From: Prevotella sp. UBA7594
Lineage (GTDB): Bacteria > Bacteroidota > Bacteroidia > Bacteroidales > Bacteroidaceae
Assembly (NCBI GenBank): GCA_002490315.1
Contig: DLKG01000047.1
Span: 1 to 16,387, forward strand
DNA length: 16,387 bases
Direction of reading: 5' to 3'
Shown here: piece after piece, positions 1 through 8,800 of the stretch
How positions within the stretch are numbered: the first letter of the stretch is position 1
Layout: every line of letters starts with the position of its first letter
Program-made: the position numbers and the translations under genes
Notes under the pieces: model-generated
Databases searched by the model: none
What the model was told of the DNA's origin: nothing
Seen by the model: only the letters and a program-made list of their open reading frames with translations

Positions 1-63
1 TTCATGTCTTCATGTCTAAAAGAACATGTCTCTATATCTAAAATAACAATTAAACGAACCAAT

Positions 64-891
64 ATGGAAGAAAGAAAATGGTCCCCAATTGAGGGATTCG
101 ACTTCAAGGAAATTCTCTTTGAGGAGTACAACGGCATTGCCAAGATAACCATCAACCGTCCGCGCTACCGCAATGCCTTCACACCGCGCACCACATGGGA
201 GATGTCACAAGCGTTCGCATGGTGTCGTGAGGCGCAGCGCATCAGCGTTGTCATTCTCACGGGTGCAGGCGACAAGGCATTCTGTTCCGGCGGCGACATG
301 CACGTCAAGGGACGTGGCGGCTATGTCGGCGACGACGGAGTGCCCCGTCTCAACGTGCTCGACGTGCAGAAGCAGATACGCTCCTTACCGAAGCCAGTCA
401 TTGCTATGGTCAACGGCTACGCCATCGGCGGCGGTCATGTGCTCCATCTCATGTGCGACCTCACCATTGCCAGCGACAACGCCATTTTCGGGCAGACCGG
501 TCCTAAGGTAGGCTCGTTCGATGCAGGCTTCGGTGCAAGCTATCTGGCACGCATCGTCGGCCAGAAGAAGGCACGCGAGATATGGTTTATGTGTCGTCAG
601 TACTCGGCTGTGGAGGCAGAGCGCATGGGAATGGTCAACAAGGTAGTGCCGTTCGACCAATTGGAGGACACGTGTGTGGAATGGGCAGAGACAATGATGG
701 AGCGTTCACCGCTCGCCCTGCGCATGATAAAGGCAGGACTCAACGCCGAGCTTGACGGACAGGCAGGCATACAGGAGCTTGCCGGTGACGCCACCATGCT
801 CTATTATATGCTCGATGAGGCACAAGAAGGCGGACGTGCTTTCCTTGAGAAGCGCAAGCCCGACTTCAGCAAATTTCCCAAGCTGCCGTAA
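64..891 (+). CDS. menB: 1,4-dihydroxy-2-naphthoyl-CoA synthase (MenB)
   Basis: Crotonase-fold enzyme of the menaquinone pathway. It cyclises o-succinylbenzoyl-CoA to 1,4-dihydroxy-2-naphthoyl-CoA in the cytoplasm. The 275-residue product matches the usual MenB length. Visible motifs are NRPRYRNAF (31-39), CSGGD (74-78, oxyanion-hole loop), NGYAIGGGH (118-126), [14 protein letters not shown] (144-157, very characteristic of MenB) and the C-terminal [14 protein letters not shown]. The frame is open back to base 4, but the start at 64 gives the normal MenB N-terminus (charged residues, then [15 protein letters not shown]). The extra upstream codons are low-complexity and look like leader. No other men gene is visible: the next gene downstream is on the opposite strand, so if menB belongs to a men operon it is the last gene. 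Family assignment is secure; pathway placement rests on family knowledge. Confidence 0.96.
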   Translation: MEERKWSPIEGFDFKEILFEEYNGIAKITINRPRYRNAFTPRTTWEMSQAFAWCREAQRISVVILTGAGDKAFCSGGDMHVKGRGGYVGDDGVPRLNVLDVQKQIRSLPKPVIAMVNGYAIGGGHVLHLMCDLTIASDNAIFGQTGPKVGSFDAGFGASYLARIVGQKKAREIWFMCRQYSAVEAERMGMVNKVVPFDQLEDTCVEWAETMMERSPLALRMIKAGLNAELDGQAGIQELAGDATMLYYMLDEAQEGGRAFLEKRKPDFSKFPKLP

Positions 892-907
892 AGGGCGACA
901 GCCTTTA
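889..907. terminator. Weak hairpin shared by two convergent stop codons
   Basis: TAAAGG (889-894) pairs with CCTTTA (902-907) around a 7-base loop. The stem contains the TAA stop of menB and the TAA stop of the convergent DUF721 gene. It is only 6 bp, AT-rich and without a clear U tract, so a terminator role is a guess. Confidence 0.25.
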
Positions 908-1195
908 ATAAATCTTCAAGTCGGCAATCACTTGCGAGCCGACAGCGTTGTTGACAAGTGCAACAAGCCTTGTACGCATCATTGACAAATCCTGCCTAAG
1001 GGCGGGATTTGTTATTTTAACGAACATCGTCTGGTTCTTTATAAACTTCTCACCAGTATATCGTGCCACGGTCCTTCCTACTACCTTGTCCCAGGAGTCA
1101 ATGGCGCGTTTCTGGAGCAGCGGTGTCTCAAGGCCCTCACGCCTCAAGTACATGTTAAGCAATTCGCTTATAGACTGAACTTCACGTCTGAACAT
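905..1195 (-). CDS. DUF721 / DciA-like protein
   Basis: Small basic protein of 96 residues. It begins MFRREVQSISELL and carries the DUF721 pattern: an N-terminal helix, a KRAIDSWDKVVG segment (29-40), and a short beta-rich part with FIKNQTMFVKITNPALRQDLSMMR (51-74). DUF721 includes DciA, the replicative helicase operator found in bacteria that lack DnaC/DnaI loaders, so a role at the DnaB helicase is plausible but not shown here. I chose the start at 1195. An upstream in-frame ATG at 1255 would overlap recF by 32 bp and add 20 residues that do not resemble the family. The gene lies 28 bp downstream of recF on the same strand, so the two are probably co-transcribed. Confidence 0.82.
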   Translation of the reverse strand: MFRREVQSISELLNMYLRREGLETPLLQKRAIDSWDKVVGRTVARYTGEKFIKNQTMFVKITNPALRQDLSMMRTRLVALVNNAVGSQVIADLKIY

Positions 1196-1223
1196 TTTTC
1201 CAATTGTAAATAAGTGAATAGAA

Positions 1224-2324
1224 TCAGTGGGCACTAATCTCTCCGCCCTGCACATTGAAGAGCTTGTAGTCGTAGCTCACGCTGTTGAGTATGCGGTCGA
1301 GATGGTCGCGATTGGTGTCAGTGATGAATATCTGTCCGAAGCCGTCGCCCGACACGAGTTTCACGATCTGCTCCACGCGGTGGGCGTCGAGTTTGTCGAA
1401 GATGTCGTCGAGCAACAGGAGTGGTGTCGTCTGCGAAGCAGTACGACGAAGGAAGTCAAACTGCGCGAGCTTCAGTGCGATGACAAAAGTCTTGTTCTGT
1501 CCTTGCGAGCCTTCACGCTTGATTTGGTAGTCGCCGATGAGCATCTCAAGATCGTCGCGATGTACGCCATGGAGAGAATAGCCAACAGCACGGTCGCGGA
1601 AGCGGTCGCGCTGAATGACCTCGAGCAACGGACCGCGTTGCGCATGCGACACATAACGCAACGAAACCTTCTCCTTGCCGTCCGAGACGTGATTGTAGAT
1701 TTCCTGAAACACAGGCACGAGCCTATTGACAAAGTCCTCACGCGCATGAAAGATTGTCTCGCCATGGCGCGCCATCTCCATCTCCCAGATGTCGAGCAAC
1801 TGCGGGTCGGGCTCATCCTCAAGTTTCAGCAAGGCATTGCGTTGCTGGAGAGCCTTAGAGTAGCTGTTGAGAGCCTCAATGTAAGAATGGTCGTACTGCG
1901 AAATCACCACATCCATCAGTCGGCGTCGCTCCTCACTGCCACCGGCAATGAGCGTGGAGTCGGCAGGCGAGACAAAGATAAGCGGAATAAGCCCGATGTG
2001 CTGCGAGAGTCGCTTATAGGCTTTCTTGTCGCGCTTGAGTTGTTTTTTCTGTCCGCGTTTCATTCCGCAATAAATAGCTACATTGTCGCCGTCATCCGTC
2101 GAATAAGAAGCATCGAGCATTAGGAAGTCGGCATCATGGTTGATTATTTGCGAGTCGACGGGGTTGAAGGCGCTATGGCAGAACGACAGATAATAGATGG
2201 CGTCGAGAAGATTGGTCTTGCCCTCGCCATTGCTGCCGAGAAAGCCGTTGAGCTTGGGCGAGAAGTCGAGCGACGCCTCACGTATGTTCTTGAAATTGAG
2301 TATTGACAAGTTGCGTAATATCAT
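1224..2324 (-). CDS. recF: DNA replication and repair protein RecF
   Basis: SMC-like ATPase that binds gapped DNA and helps RecO and RecR load RecA at single-strand gaps. It has 366 residues, normal for RecF. Visible motifs are the N-terminal FKNIREASLDFSP typical of RecF, a Walker A GSNGEGKT (30-37) followed by NLLDAIYYLS, an ABC signature region GSQGQNKT, and a Walker B LLLLDDIFDKLD followed by the D-loop. The C-terminal D-T-N-R segment follows QIFITDT, as expected. It is the first gene of a leftward unit followed by the DUF721 gene, and is read from a promoter in the divergent intergenic region. Nothing is truncated or missing. Confidence 0.96.
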   Translation of the reverse strand: MILRNLSILNFKNIREASLDFSPKLNGFLGSNGEGKTNLLDAIYYLSFCHSAFNPVDSQIINHDADFLMLDASYSTDDGDNVAIYCGMKRGQKKQLKRDKKAYKRLSQHIGLIPLIFVSPADSTLIAGGSEERRRLMDVVISQYDHSYIEALNSYSKALQQRNALLKLEDEPDPQLLDIWEMEMARHGETIFHAREDFVNRLVPVFQEIYNHVSDGKEKVSLRYVSHAQRGPLLEVIQRDRFRDRAVGYSLHGVHRDDLEMLIGDYQIKREGSQGQNKTFVIALKLAQFDFLRRTASQTTPLLLLDDIFDKLDAHRVEQIVKLVSGDGFGQIFITDTNRDHLDRILNSVSYDYKLFNVQGGEISAH

Positions 2325-2367
2325 GAATTGAAGAGTTTTTGGTCAGATGCCCGACACTGTTGCAATG

Positions 2368-2400
2368 CAAAGTTACCCCATTTATTATTGAAAAAAGAAA
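2368..2400 (-). promoter_or_regulatory. Bacteroidota-type promoter for recF
   Basis: Read on the minus strand, a perfect -7 box TAACTTTG (2375-2368) matches TAnnTTTG. TTTC (2400-2397) lies 21 bases upstream, one mismatch from the -33 TTTG box. Transcription would start about 35 bases before the recF start codon. Confidence 0.55.
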
Positions 2401-2414
2401 AAAAGATAGAATAA

Positions 2415-2447
2415 ATTTCACTATATGGGAGAAAATAAGTAATTTTG
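2415..2447 (+). promoter_or_regulatory. Bacteroidota-type promoter for the TPR-ribH unit
   Basis: TAATTTTG (2440-2447) is a perfect TAnnTTTG -7 box. TTTC at 2415-2418 lies 21 bases upstream, one mismatch from the -33 TTTG box. The predicted leader is roughly 30 bases before the ATG at 2487. It mirrors the recF promoter, with the same -33 variant and spacing. Confidence 0.6.
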
Positions 2448-2486
2448 CGAGACGCAATCAACGGAATAAAAAAAACAGAAAAATAA

Positions 2487-3188
2487 ATGACAAACAAAAT
2501 CGATTTTGGAGCAAATTCTCACATTGAGAGTTCCAGCAGTTCAGAAGCATTCTTCCTCAAGTTCAAGAAACAGATTCTCATCGCTGTTGTTGCAGTAATC
2601 GTAGTTATCGGTGGCATCATCCTCTACAAGGCTTACGTAGCAGGTCCGCGTGAGGAGAAGGCAAGCACAGCTATAGCAAGAGGCCAGCAGTACTTCAACG
2701 GAGAGCAATTTGACAAAGCTCTCAACGGTGACGGCGCAGGCTACGCCGGATTTGTAAAGATAGCAAGCGACTACAGCGGCACTGACGCTGCCAACCTCGC
2801 CAATCTCTACGCCGGACTGAGCTACTACAACCTCGGCAAGTACGCAGAGGCAGTGACTTACCTTGAGAAGTTCTCCGCAAAAAGCGACGCTATGATTAGC
2901 CCGACAGCAACAGCTGCACTCGGCAACGCCTACGCACAGACAGGCAACGTCGACAAAGCAATCAGCACTCTGAAGAAAGCTGCAGAAATGGCGGACAGCA
3001 AGGCTGACGGCGACGCCAACAACAGCCTCTCACCCACATTCCTCATTCAGGCAGGCGAGCTTCTTGAGAGCCAGAACAAGAAGGACGAGGCTCTGAAAAT
3101 CTATCAAGACGTAAAGAAAAAGTACGTCAATGCAGCTATCGTTCAGAACTCAGAAATCGACAAGTACATCGAACGCGTTTCAGAGTAA
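2487..3188 (+). CDS. Membrane-anchored tetratricopeptide repeat protein
   Basis: 233-residue protein with one N-terminal membrane segment (about 30-47, [18 protein letters not shown]). KFKK just before it suggests the N-terminus is cytoplasmic and the rest periplasmic. The soluble part contains about three TPR-like helical pairs (near 103-134, 138-170 and 183-215), with typical [11 protein letters not shown] and [13 protein letters not shown] patterns. The layout resembles YfgM-type ancillary proteins, which bind other envelope proteins; no specific partner can be read from the sequence. It is the first gene after a good promoter and lies 20 bp before ribH, so the two are almost certainly co-transcribed. 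There is no biochemical reason visible for linking it to riboflavin synthesis. The exact function is unknown. Confidence 0.85.
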   Translation: MTNKIDFGANSHIESSSSSEAFFLKFKKQILIAVVAVIVVIGGIILYKAYVAGPREEKASTAIARGQQYFNGEQFDKALNGDGAGYAGFVKIASDYSGTDAANLANLYAGLSYYNLGKYAEAVTYLEKFSAKSDAMISPTATAALGNAYAQTGNVDKAISTLKKAAEMADSKADGDANNSLSPTFLIQAGELLESQNKKDEALKIYQDVKKKYVNAAIVQNSEIDKYIERVSE

Positions 3189-3208
3189 ACACTCACCAAG
3201 CTAAGAAT

Positions 3209-3685
3209 ATGGCAACATCACTCCACAACCTTTCGGAATACGACATCACGACAATCCCCGACGCAAGCAACATGTGCTTCGGCATCGTGGTGGCAGAATG
3301 GAACGAACAGATAACAGGCGCACTGCTCGACGGAGCAGTGAAGACTCTTGAAAAGCATGGCGCATTGCCAGAGAACATACACATCAAGACCGTACCTGGA
3401 AGTTTCGAGCTTATCTATGGTGCCCACCAAATGGTGTTGCATGGAGGCTACGACGCCGTGATAATCCTCGGCAGCGTCATCCGTGGCGAGACGCCACACT
3501 TCGACTACATCTGTCAGGGTGTTACGGCAGGCATTGCACGCCTCAACACGACAAGCGAGATACCTATCATCTACGGCTTGCTCACCACCAACGACCTGCA
3601 GCAGGCTCTCGACCGCTGTGGTGGAAAATATGGCAACAAGGGTGACGAATGTGCCATTGACGCCATAAAGATGGCTAAGTTCTAA
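3209..3685 (+). CDS. ribH: 6,7-dimethyl-8-ribityllumazine synthase
   Basis: Penultimate enzyme of riboflavin synthesis. It condenses 5-amino-6-ribitylaminouracil with 3,4-dihydroxy-2-butanone 4-phosphate and usually assembles as pentamers or capsids. The 158-residue product has the family landmarks: AEWN (29-32, substrate-stacking aromatic W31), VPGSFEL (62-68), [13 protein letters not shown] (88-100) with the catalytic His at 97, and R136 with GNKG (142-145), whose lysine K144 binds phosphate. The usual RAGTKAG reads RCGGKYG here, a mild variation. The gene follows the TPR gene by 20 bp and ends before a strong terminator. No other rib gene or FMN riboswitch is in the window. Confidence 0.96.
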   Translation: MATSLHNLSEYDITTIPDASNMCFGIVVAEWNEQITGALLDGAVKTLEKHGALPENIHIKTVPGSFELIYGAHQMVLHGGYDAVIILGSVIRGETPHFDYICQGVTAGIARLNTTSEIPIIYGLLTTNDLQQALDRCGGKYGNKGDECAIDAIKMAKF

Positions 3686-3727
3686 AGCCAAAGGATTCTG
3701 AGAACTTACGACACAATTTCATAAAAC

Positions 3728-3775
3728 AAAAAAACTCGCTGCACAACTGTTTAGATGTTGTGCAGCGAGTTTTTT
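3728..3775. terminator. Bidirectional intrinsic terminator
   Basis: A perfect 13-bp stem, CTCGCTGCACAAC (3735-3747) with GTTGTGCAGCGAG (3757-3769), has a 9-base loop. It is flanked by seven A on the left (3728-3734) and six T on the right (3770-3775). It therefore works for ribH on the plus strand and for ispH, whose stop is at 3799, on the minus strand. It closes both convergent units. Confidence 0.93.
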
Positions 3776-3798
3776 GTTTCCAACCATCTACAGCCCAA

Positions 3799-4686
3799 TT
3801 AAGGCTGTGCAGTCAGACTTATCGCTTTCGCTATTCTTTCCTTGCATTGCTCCATGAGCCATTTTGGAGTGCTTGTAGCGCCACAAATACCTATGGTCCT
3901 TATATCCTCCGTTAGCCACGCCATGTCAATCTCCTCCGGGCTCTCTATCTGATAGCTCCTGCCATTGACGCTGCGACACTCATTGAAGAGCACCTTGCCA
4001 TTGCTGCTCTTGCGCCCCGACACGAAAAGAATAAGGTCGTGGCGCGAGGCAAACGCTGCAATGTTCGGCATACGGTTGGCAACCTGTCGGCAAATGGTGT
4101 CGAAACTCTTAAACGTAGCCTCCTTGGAAATGTGATTCTGTATGTAGTCGATGATGCGATGGAAACCGTCGAGCGACTTTGTCGTTTGCGAATAGAGATA
4201 GATGTCGCGGGAGAAGTCGAGTCGCTTCACGTCGTCCACCTTTTCCACGACAATCGCCGCCCCAGACGTCTGCCCCACCAGTCCGAGCACCTCAGCATGT
4301 CCACGCTTGCCGAAGATTACAATCTGCGCTTCGGGATTGCCGTCAAACTGCCGTTTGATGCGGCGCTGCAAGGCAAGCACCACGGGGCATGTGGCGTCGA
4401 TGATGTCGATGTCGTTGCGCCGTGCAAGCTCGTAAGTTTCTGGTGGCTCACCATGCGCACGCAGCAACACCTTCACGCCATGCAGGCGCTTCATATCCTC
4501 ATGATTGATAGTAGTCAGTCCGCTCTCATGCAGGCGCTCCACTTCCATGCCGTTGTGCACGATGTCGCCAAGGCAATAGAGGCGCGTGCCCTTGGCAAGC
4601 TCCTCTTCCGCCTTTCTTATCGCCGTCGTGACACCGAAGCAAAAGCCACTCCCCTCATCGATTTCTATTGTCAATTGTCTATCCAT
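3799..4686 (-). CDS. ispH: 4-hydroxy-3-methylbut-2-enyl diphosphate reductase
   Basis: Last step of the MEP isoprenoid pathway: an iron-sulfur enzyme that reduces HMBPP to IPP and DMAPP. The protein has 295 residues. The three cluster cysteines are visible as GFCFGV (C16), DATCP (C100) and TICRQVANR (C199). Substrate residues expected from the family are also there: VHN (H44), AHGEPP (H78), GHAEVLG (E132, the catalytic glutamate), SQTTKS, KSSNG (226-230) and GATSTP (269-274). It sits 12 bp downstream of the DUF1573 gene, so it is probably read as the last gene of that unit and stopped by the terminator at 3728-3775. Nothing suggests loss of activity. Confidence 0.96.
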   Translation of the reverse strand: MDRQLTIEIDEGSGFCFGVTTAIRKAEEELAKGTRLYCLGDIVHNGMEVERLHESGLTTINHEDMKRLHGVKVLLRAHGEPPETYELARRNDIDIIDATCPVVLALQRRIKRQFDGNPEAQIVIFGKRGHAEVLGLVGQTSGAAIVVEKVDDVKRLDFSRDIYLYSQTTKSLDGFHRIIDYIQNHISKEATFKSFDTICRQVANRMPNIAAFASRHDLILFVSGRKSSNGKVLFNECRSVNGRSYQIESPEEIDMAWLTEDIRTIGICGATSTPKWLMEQCKERIAKAISLTAQP

Positions 4687-4698
4687 TGGTGAAGTAGC

Positions 4699-5766
4699 TT
4701 ATTTTCCTGTCAAAATGTTTATCGTCACTTTAGGCATGTTGGGATCGTTGGTGATCATAAGCACACGTGGTTTGGAACGCGCCATCTTCAGTTGGCGCTG
4801 GTCGGCAGAGATTTTCAGTCGGGCAGTCTCGCCTGGCTGCAGTTGCTGCTTGTTGAGCGACACCTGCAGACCAACGGTGAACATCTGCAGACTCTTTATT
4901 TTCAGCACCGACTTGCCGTCGTTCTTAATCGTCACCTCACCCTTCAGCTTTTTCTTTCCATTGAAGTCGCCAAGGTCAAGCGTCGTCGTCGAGAGGCTCA
5001 GGCGCGGAGCATTGGCAAGCTGCTTCGCCGTGAGGTTGTCAAATTTCGGAAGTAGCACAGCCGACACACTTATCTCCTTGGAATGTGTTACGCGGTCGCC
5101 GGGGAAGGCACCGAGGAATACGGAAGTCTGCGTCAGACCCATATCCTTAAGTTTTTTGGAGTCGAGCGTCAGCGTCACGATGCCGTCATGCCCAGGGGCA
5201 ATCCTCGACGGTGACACGTCAGCCGTGAGATAGTCTGGCAGGTGCATCACGACAGGCTGTATGCTTTCCTCCGTCGTATTGCGCACGTGAATCTTCTTCT
5301 GCGGGCGCTCACCACGGTTCACGTCGTCGAACTCCACGTCATTGCAGTCGGCCTTGATGTTACCAAGAAGGAAATCATAGTTGCCGCCGAAGTCAACGAT
5401 TTCGCGCACCACGTGTCCACGAATGCGCAATACGAGCGGACGCTTGACACCTTCAGCATAGACATCTACAAGTTTGTCGAAATGTCCCATTGTCTGCGCG
5501 TCGTAAGTAACCTTCACAGCGAACGTGCCGTCAGCAGGAATCTCTTCCTTCGGGAATTCCACGCCAGTACATCCACAGCTTGTGCGCACGTCGACGATAC
5601 GCAAAGGGCGATTGCCCTTGTTCTTCACGTCAAACTCCACGGTTGCAGGCGTCTGATAAGCCACCTGTCCGCAATCTATTATCTTGTTCACCGCCTCCAT
5701 CTTCTGCGCGTTGACAGCCACAGCCGACAAGGCAAGGAGGGAGACGGAAATAAACAGTCTTTTCAT
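4699..5766 (-). CDS. Exported DUF1573 domain protein
   Basis: 355-residue protein with a clear signal peptide (MKRLFISVSLLALSAVAVNA, cleavage about 20/21). Three immunoglobulin-like segments follow, roughly 25-120, 124-220 and 235-355. The first has the DUF1573 hallmark: DCGQV, then VKNKGNRPLRI and the SCGCT motif (63-67). The third repeats the pattern (LDLGDF, then IKNDGKSVLKI). These ASH/MSP-like domains usually mediate binding in the periplasm or at the surface; no enzyme activity is expected. DUF1573 proteins are common in Bacteroidales and mostly uncharacterised. It lies 60 bp downstream of the A2M-like gene and 12 bp upstream of ispH, so it may belong to one leftward transcript. Confidence 0.85.
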   Translation of the reverse strand: MKRLFISVSLLALSAVAVNAQKMEAVNKIIDCGQVAYQTPATVEFDVKNKGNRPLRIVDVRTSCGCTGVEFPKEEIPADGTFAVKVTYDAQTMGHFDKLVDVYAEGVKRPLVLRIRGHVVREIVDFGGNYDFLLGNIKADCNDVEFDDVNRGERPQKKIHVRNTTEESIQPVVMHLPDYLTADVSPSRIAPGHDGIVTLTLDSKKLKDMGLTQTSVFLGAFPGDRVTHSKEISVSAVLLPKFDNLTAKQLANAPRLSLSTTTLDLGDFNGKKKLKGEVTIKNDGKSVLKIKSLQMFTVGLQVSLNKQQLQPGETARLKISADQRQLKMARSKPRVLMITNDPNMPKVTINILTGK

Positions 5767-5826
5767 TTCTTACATTGTTATTTTTGTTCCACAAATACTT
5801 TGCCAATACTCACTTAATATGTTTTT

Positions 5827-8800
5827 CTACTTTGCCACGTTCAGCTCTACAGCCTTGGCACGTGCACCGAACTCCGGACTATAGGCACACTGCACGAAGC
5901 ACGTGCCCGTCTGATAGGAGCCTTCGCGATCCACATAGTAGATGGTTTCCACAACGTGGCGTCCCTTGGATAAGCGGTCGAAGAAGTAGTTGGTCATGTT
6001 ATCCTTCGGCTGGCAATAGTAGCCGTAACCGTAGCCGGAGAGTTGCTGCGCAGGCTCCATACAAGCTGCACGGCGATCGGAAAGCTGCACGAAGTCGTAG
6101 TCGCGGTCGGCGTTCACCACGAGGCGCACCGTCACACGGTCGCCCACCTTCAGGCTGACCGTCCCGTCGGCTACGCGCTTGCCGTTCTTCATGACGATAC
6201 GCTCAACGGCAAGTCCCGTAGAGGCATTGTCAACATCAGCTGTAGGCTGCACAAACTGCGCGTAGACAGCGCCCCATGATGTGCCTTCGGAAGTTTTCTC
6301 CACGGAAAGCGTGCGGAAATCATTGCCTGGCAATGTCGTCTTGACATATCCCAAGGCGGCTGTTGCCTTTGGCAAAGAAAGCCTCTTGCCGTCCACTCTC
6401 ATCACTGAAGGCGCCTCGCCAAGCGATAGAGCGTTGCTGTCGGCGCCAAGGAAGGCATAGACAGCGTTGACAGAGTTTATAGGAGTATCCCAAGCCTGCG
6501 TGCGCTTCGATTGCAGGAGCCAGCGTTTCATCTCGCCGATGGTCTGCGTGTCGTCGGGACACAAGGTCTTGAGAGCCTCTATGGCAGCCACTTGCGACGG
6601 TATGCGATAGTCAAACCATGAATAGAGAGCCTTCGGCGTGTCGAAATAGCGTCCCATTTCGTCCTTGTAGACTGTGTATTGGCGCAAGCTCTCAAGCAAG
6701 TCGGAAGCCTCCTTGCCATGTCCGTTTTTGGCGAGCACAACAGCCGACACAGCCTTGCCGTAAATAGAGAACTCCGTCTGCTGCTTGGCAAGCAGCGCCA
6801 CGAGATAATCGAAATTGTCTTTCGCCGCCTTCGACATCTTGCGTGAGGCAAGCGTCGTGGCATAGAGATATTGTACAGCCGTCTCGCTCGGGCGCAGAAT
6901 TTTCACCTTACCCTCATCCTGAAGACGCTTGAGGTCTTTCACCTCGCGTGCCATAGCCTTGTCCATGTATTCAAACGCAGAGGCAATGATGCCCTCAGAC
7001 GCCTGTTGCCTACCGGCAATGGCATTGAGTCGGACGAGCGTTTGCAGAACAGACATAGTCATTTCCGACGAGCCGTCCATACCTTTCCACCATGCGAACG
7101 AGCCGTCCTCACGCTGAAGGGAAGCAAGACGCTTGATGTTGTCAGCAAGGCGATAGTCCATAAGCGACTCGTCGAAATAGTTGGCGAGCATCTGCTTCTG
7201 CTCAGTCTCCTTGTCGGCATCGAGAAGCCATGGAGTCTCGGCAAGCACAATCTGCTTTAGCTCCATGTTCTTCTGCAACGCACTCTGAAGCGACGAGCTG
7301 CCGTCGGCAGCTGGCTTCTCGTTGCGCCATAGCTCCACGACCTGCTTAATGGCAGGCACAGAGTGCATGATGTGCTGTCCGAGAACATTCGCATAATATG
7401 CAGAGGCGAGAGAAACAGCGTTGTCTCCATCGGCATTGGTCATGGACGGAAGAGCCTGCACCATGAGCCATGCGGGAGAATTGGTGTACTCCACAGTAAG
7501 CTTCCCGGCACTGCTCTTTGCCGGGAACAGTTTCGAGATGTCAACATCCAACGTTCCTGGAGCGTTCTGTGAGAAAGCCATGGTGTTTACGACCATCTCT
7601 TTATCGGGCAAGACAGGCAGATAGTGCTGCTCGCCGTCACTGAAGTTGCGCCCCTGTGCCGTAACGCGACAGATTAGCAGTCCGTCGTTGGCTATCTTTG
7701 CCATGTCGAAGTCGAAGTTGGCGGAAGTAGTTTCGCCAGCCTTCACACTAAACTTACACTCCTTAGCATACACCTCCTTGCCCGTCTGCGGATTGATAAG
7801 AGACAGGCGTGCCGTACCATCAGCACGCTTCTCAGAGGTGTTGGCGATGCGGGCGGAAATCACGCCACGGTCGGCGGAGCGTAGGAAGCGCGGCACATTA
7901 GGCTGCACCATCACCGTCTTCTTTGCAACAGCAGTAGCAGCGATAGTGCCGTTGTTCAGCTGCTGGTCGTGGGCAAGGGCATACAGTTGCCATGTGGTGA
8001 CGCTCTCCGGGAGCGTGAACTTCATAGAGACATTACCCTTTTCGTCGGCAGTCAGACCGGGATAGAAGAAAGCCGTTTCGTTGAGATTTTCCCTCAAGGT
8101 CGGCGTATTGTTGGCGGCAGATACCTTGTCGCCATTTCCTGTAGCGGTCGACGATGCTCCATCCATGTCGAACGTCGACGCAGCGTCCTTATAGCGTCTA
8201 CCGTCGTCGCGGTCGGAAGCGTCAGGATTCTTCGTGGCAGCCATCACTTCCGATTCATCCAATCGCGAAAGCTCCATAGCATTGAGATATCCGCCACGTA
8301 CACGCATCATGCCCGGATTGGCTATCGAGGGCATGTATATCCACTTGTCGGAGTCAATGCCACGCATGTCGAAATAACTGAAGTCAATGCCACGCTCGTC
8401 AAGAAAGCGCACGGGCATCTCACTATAGGCGAAGACGTCAGGATTGTATACACCCGTCCATCCGAGCCACGGCACGTTGACATAGACAGGAAGTCGGAAG
8501 TTGATGGTATGGCGGCGTATGTCGTCGAGCGAGCGGTCATAGAGAGTGGCGAGCAATTGTGCCCTTGCCGGCTTACCGTCAGGACGCGTGATGTTGAGCG
8601 TCCAGGTCTCACGTTGTCCGGGCACGAGGCAATCGCGGAAGGTAGTCCATTTCAAGTTGAGACGCGTGTCGGGCAACGGACGCTCTATACGTGCCGTATG
8701 GCGATAGGAATGTCCGCTCTTCACCCATGCCACGGAAAGCACGACGCCGTCGCCCCACTCTTCCTTATATGTAATGGCACGCGTGCGCACCTCAGCATTT

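Larger units (their letters stand above)
2325..2486. other. Divergent intergenic region
   Basis: This 162-bp, A/T-rich gap separates recF (leftward) from the TPR gene (rightward). It holds one Bacteroidota-type promoter facing each way. A 62-codon frame at 2339-2527 runs through it but overlaps both promoters and is lysine/asparagine-rich low complexity, so I do not call it a gene. No riboswitch or RNA gene is evident. Confidence 0.7.

Noticed and set aside
4..36. Three copies of ATGTCT at the left edge as a regulatory repeat
   Set aside because: Too short, and at the window edge; it may be the tail of an upstream gene. Not enough sequence to judge.
920..943. GTCGGC/GCCGAC inverted repeat as the menB terminator
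   Set aside because: It is a 6-bp stem with a 12-base loop and no T tract, lying inside the coding end of the DUF721 gene.
1227..2123. 298-codon plus-strand frame
   Set aside because: Shadow of recF, which has full RecF motifs on the minus strand.
2339..2527. 62-codon frame in the divergent intergenic region
   Set aside because: It overlaps both predicted promoters and the TPR gene start, and its lysine- and asparagine-rich sequence reflects A/T-rich DNA.
3189..3208. FMN riboswitch before ribH
   Set aside because: Only 20 bp separate ribH from the TPR gene, and the promoter region upstream of the TPR gene has no room or conserved elements for one.
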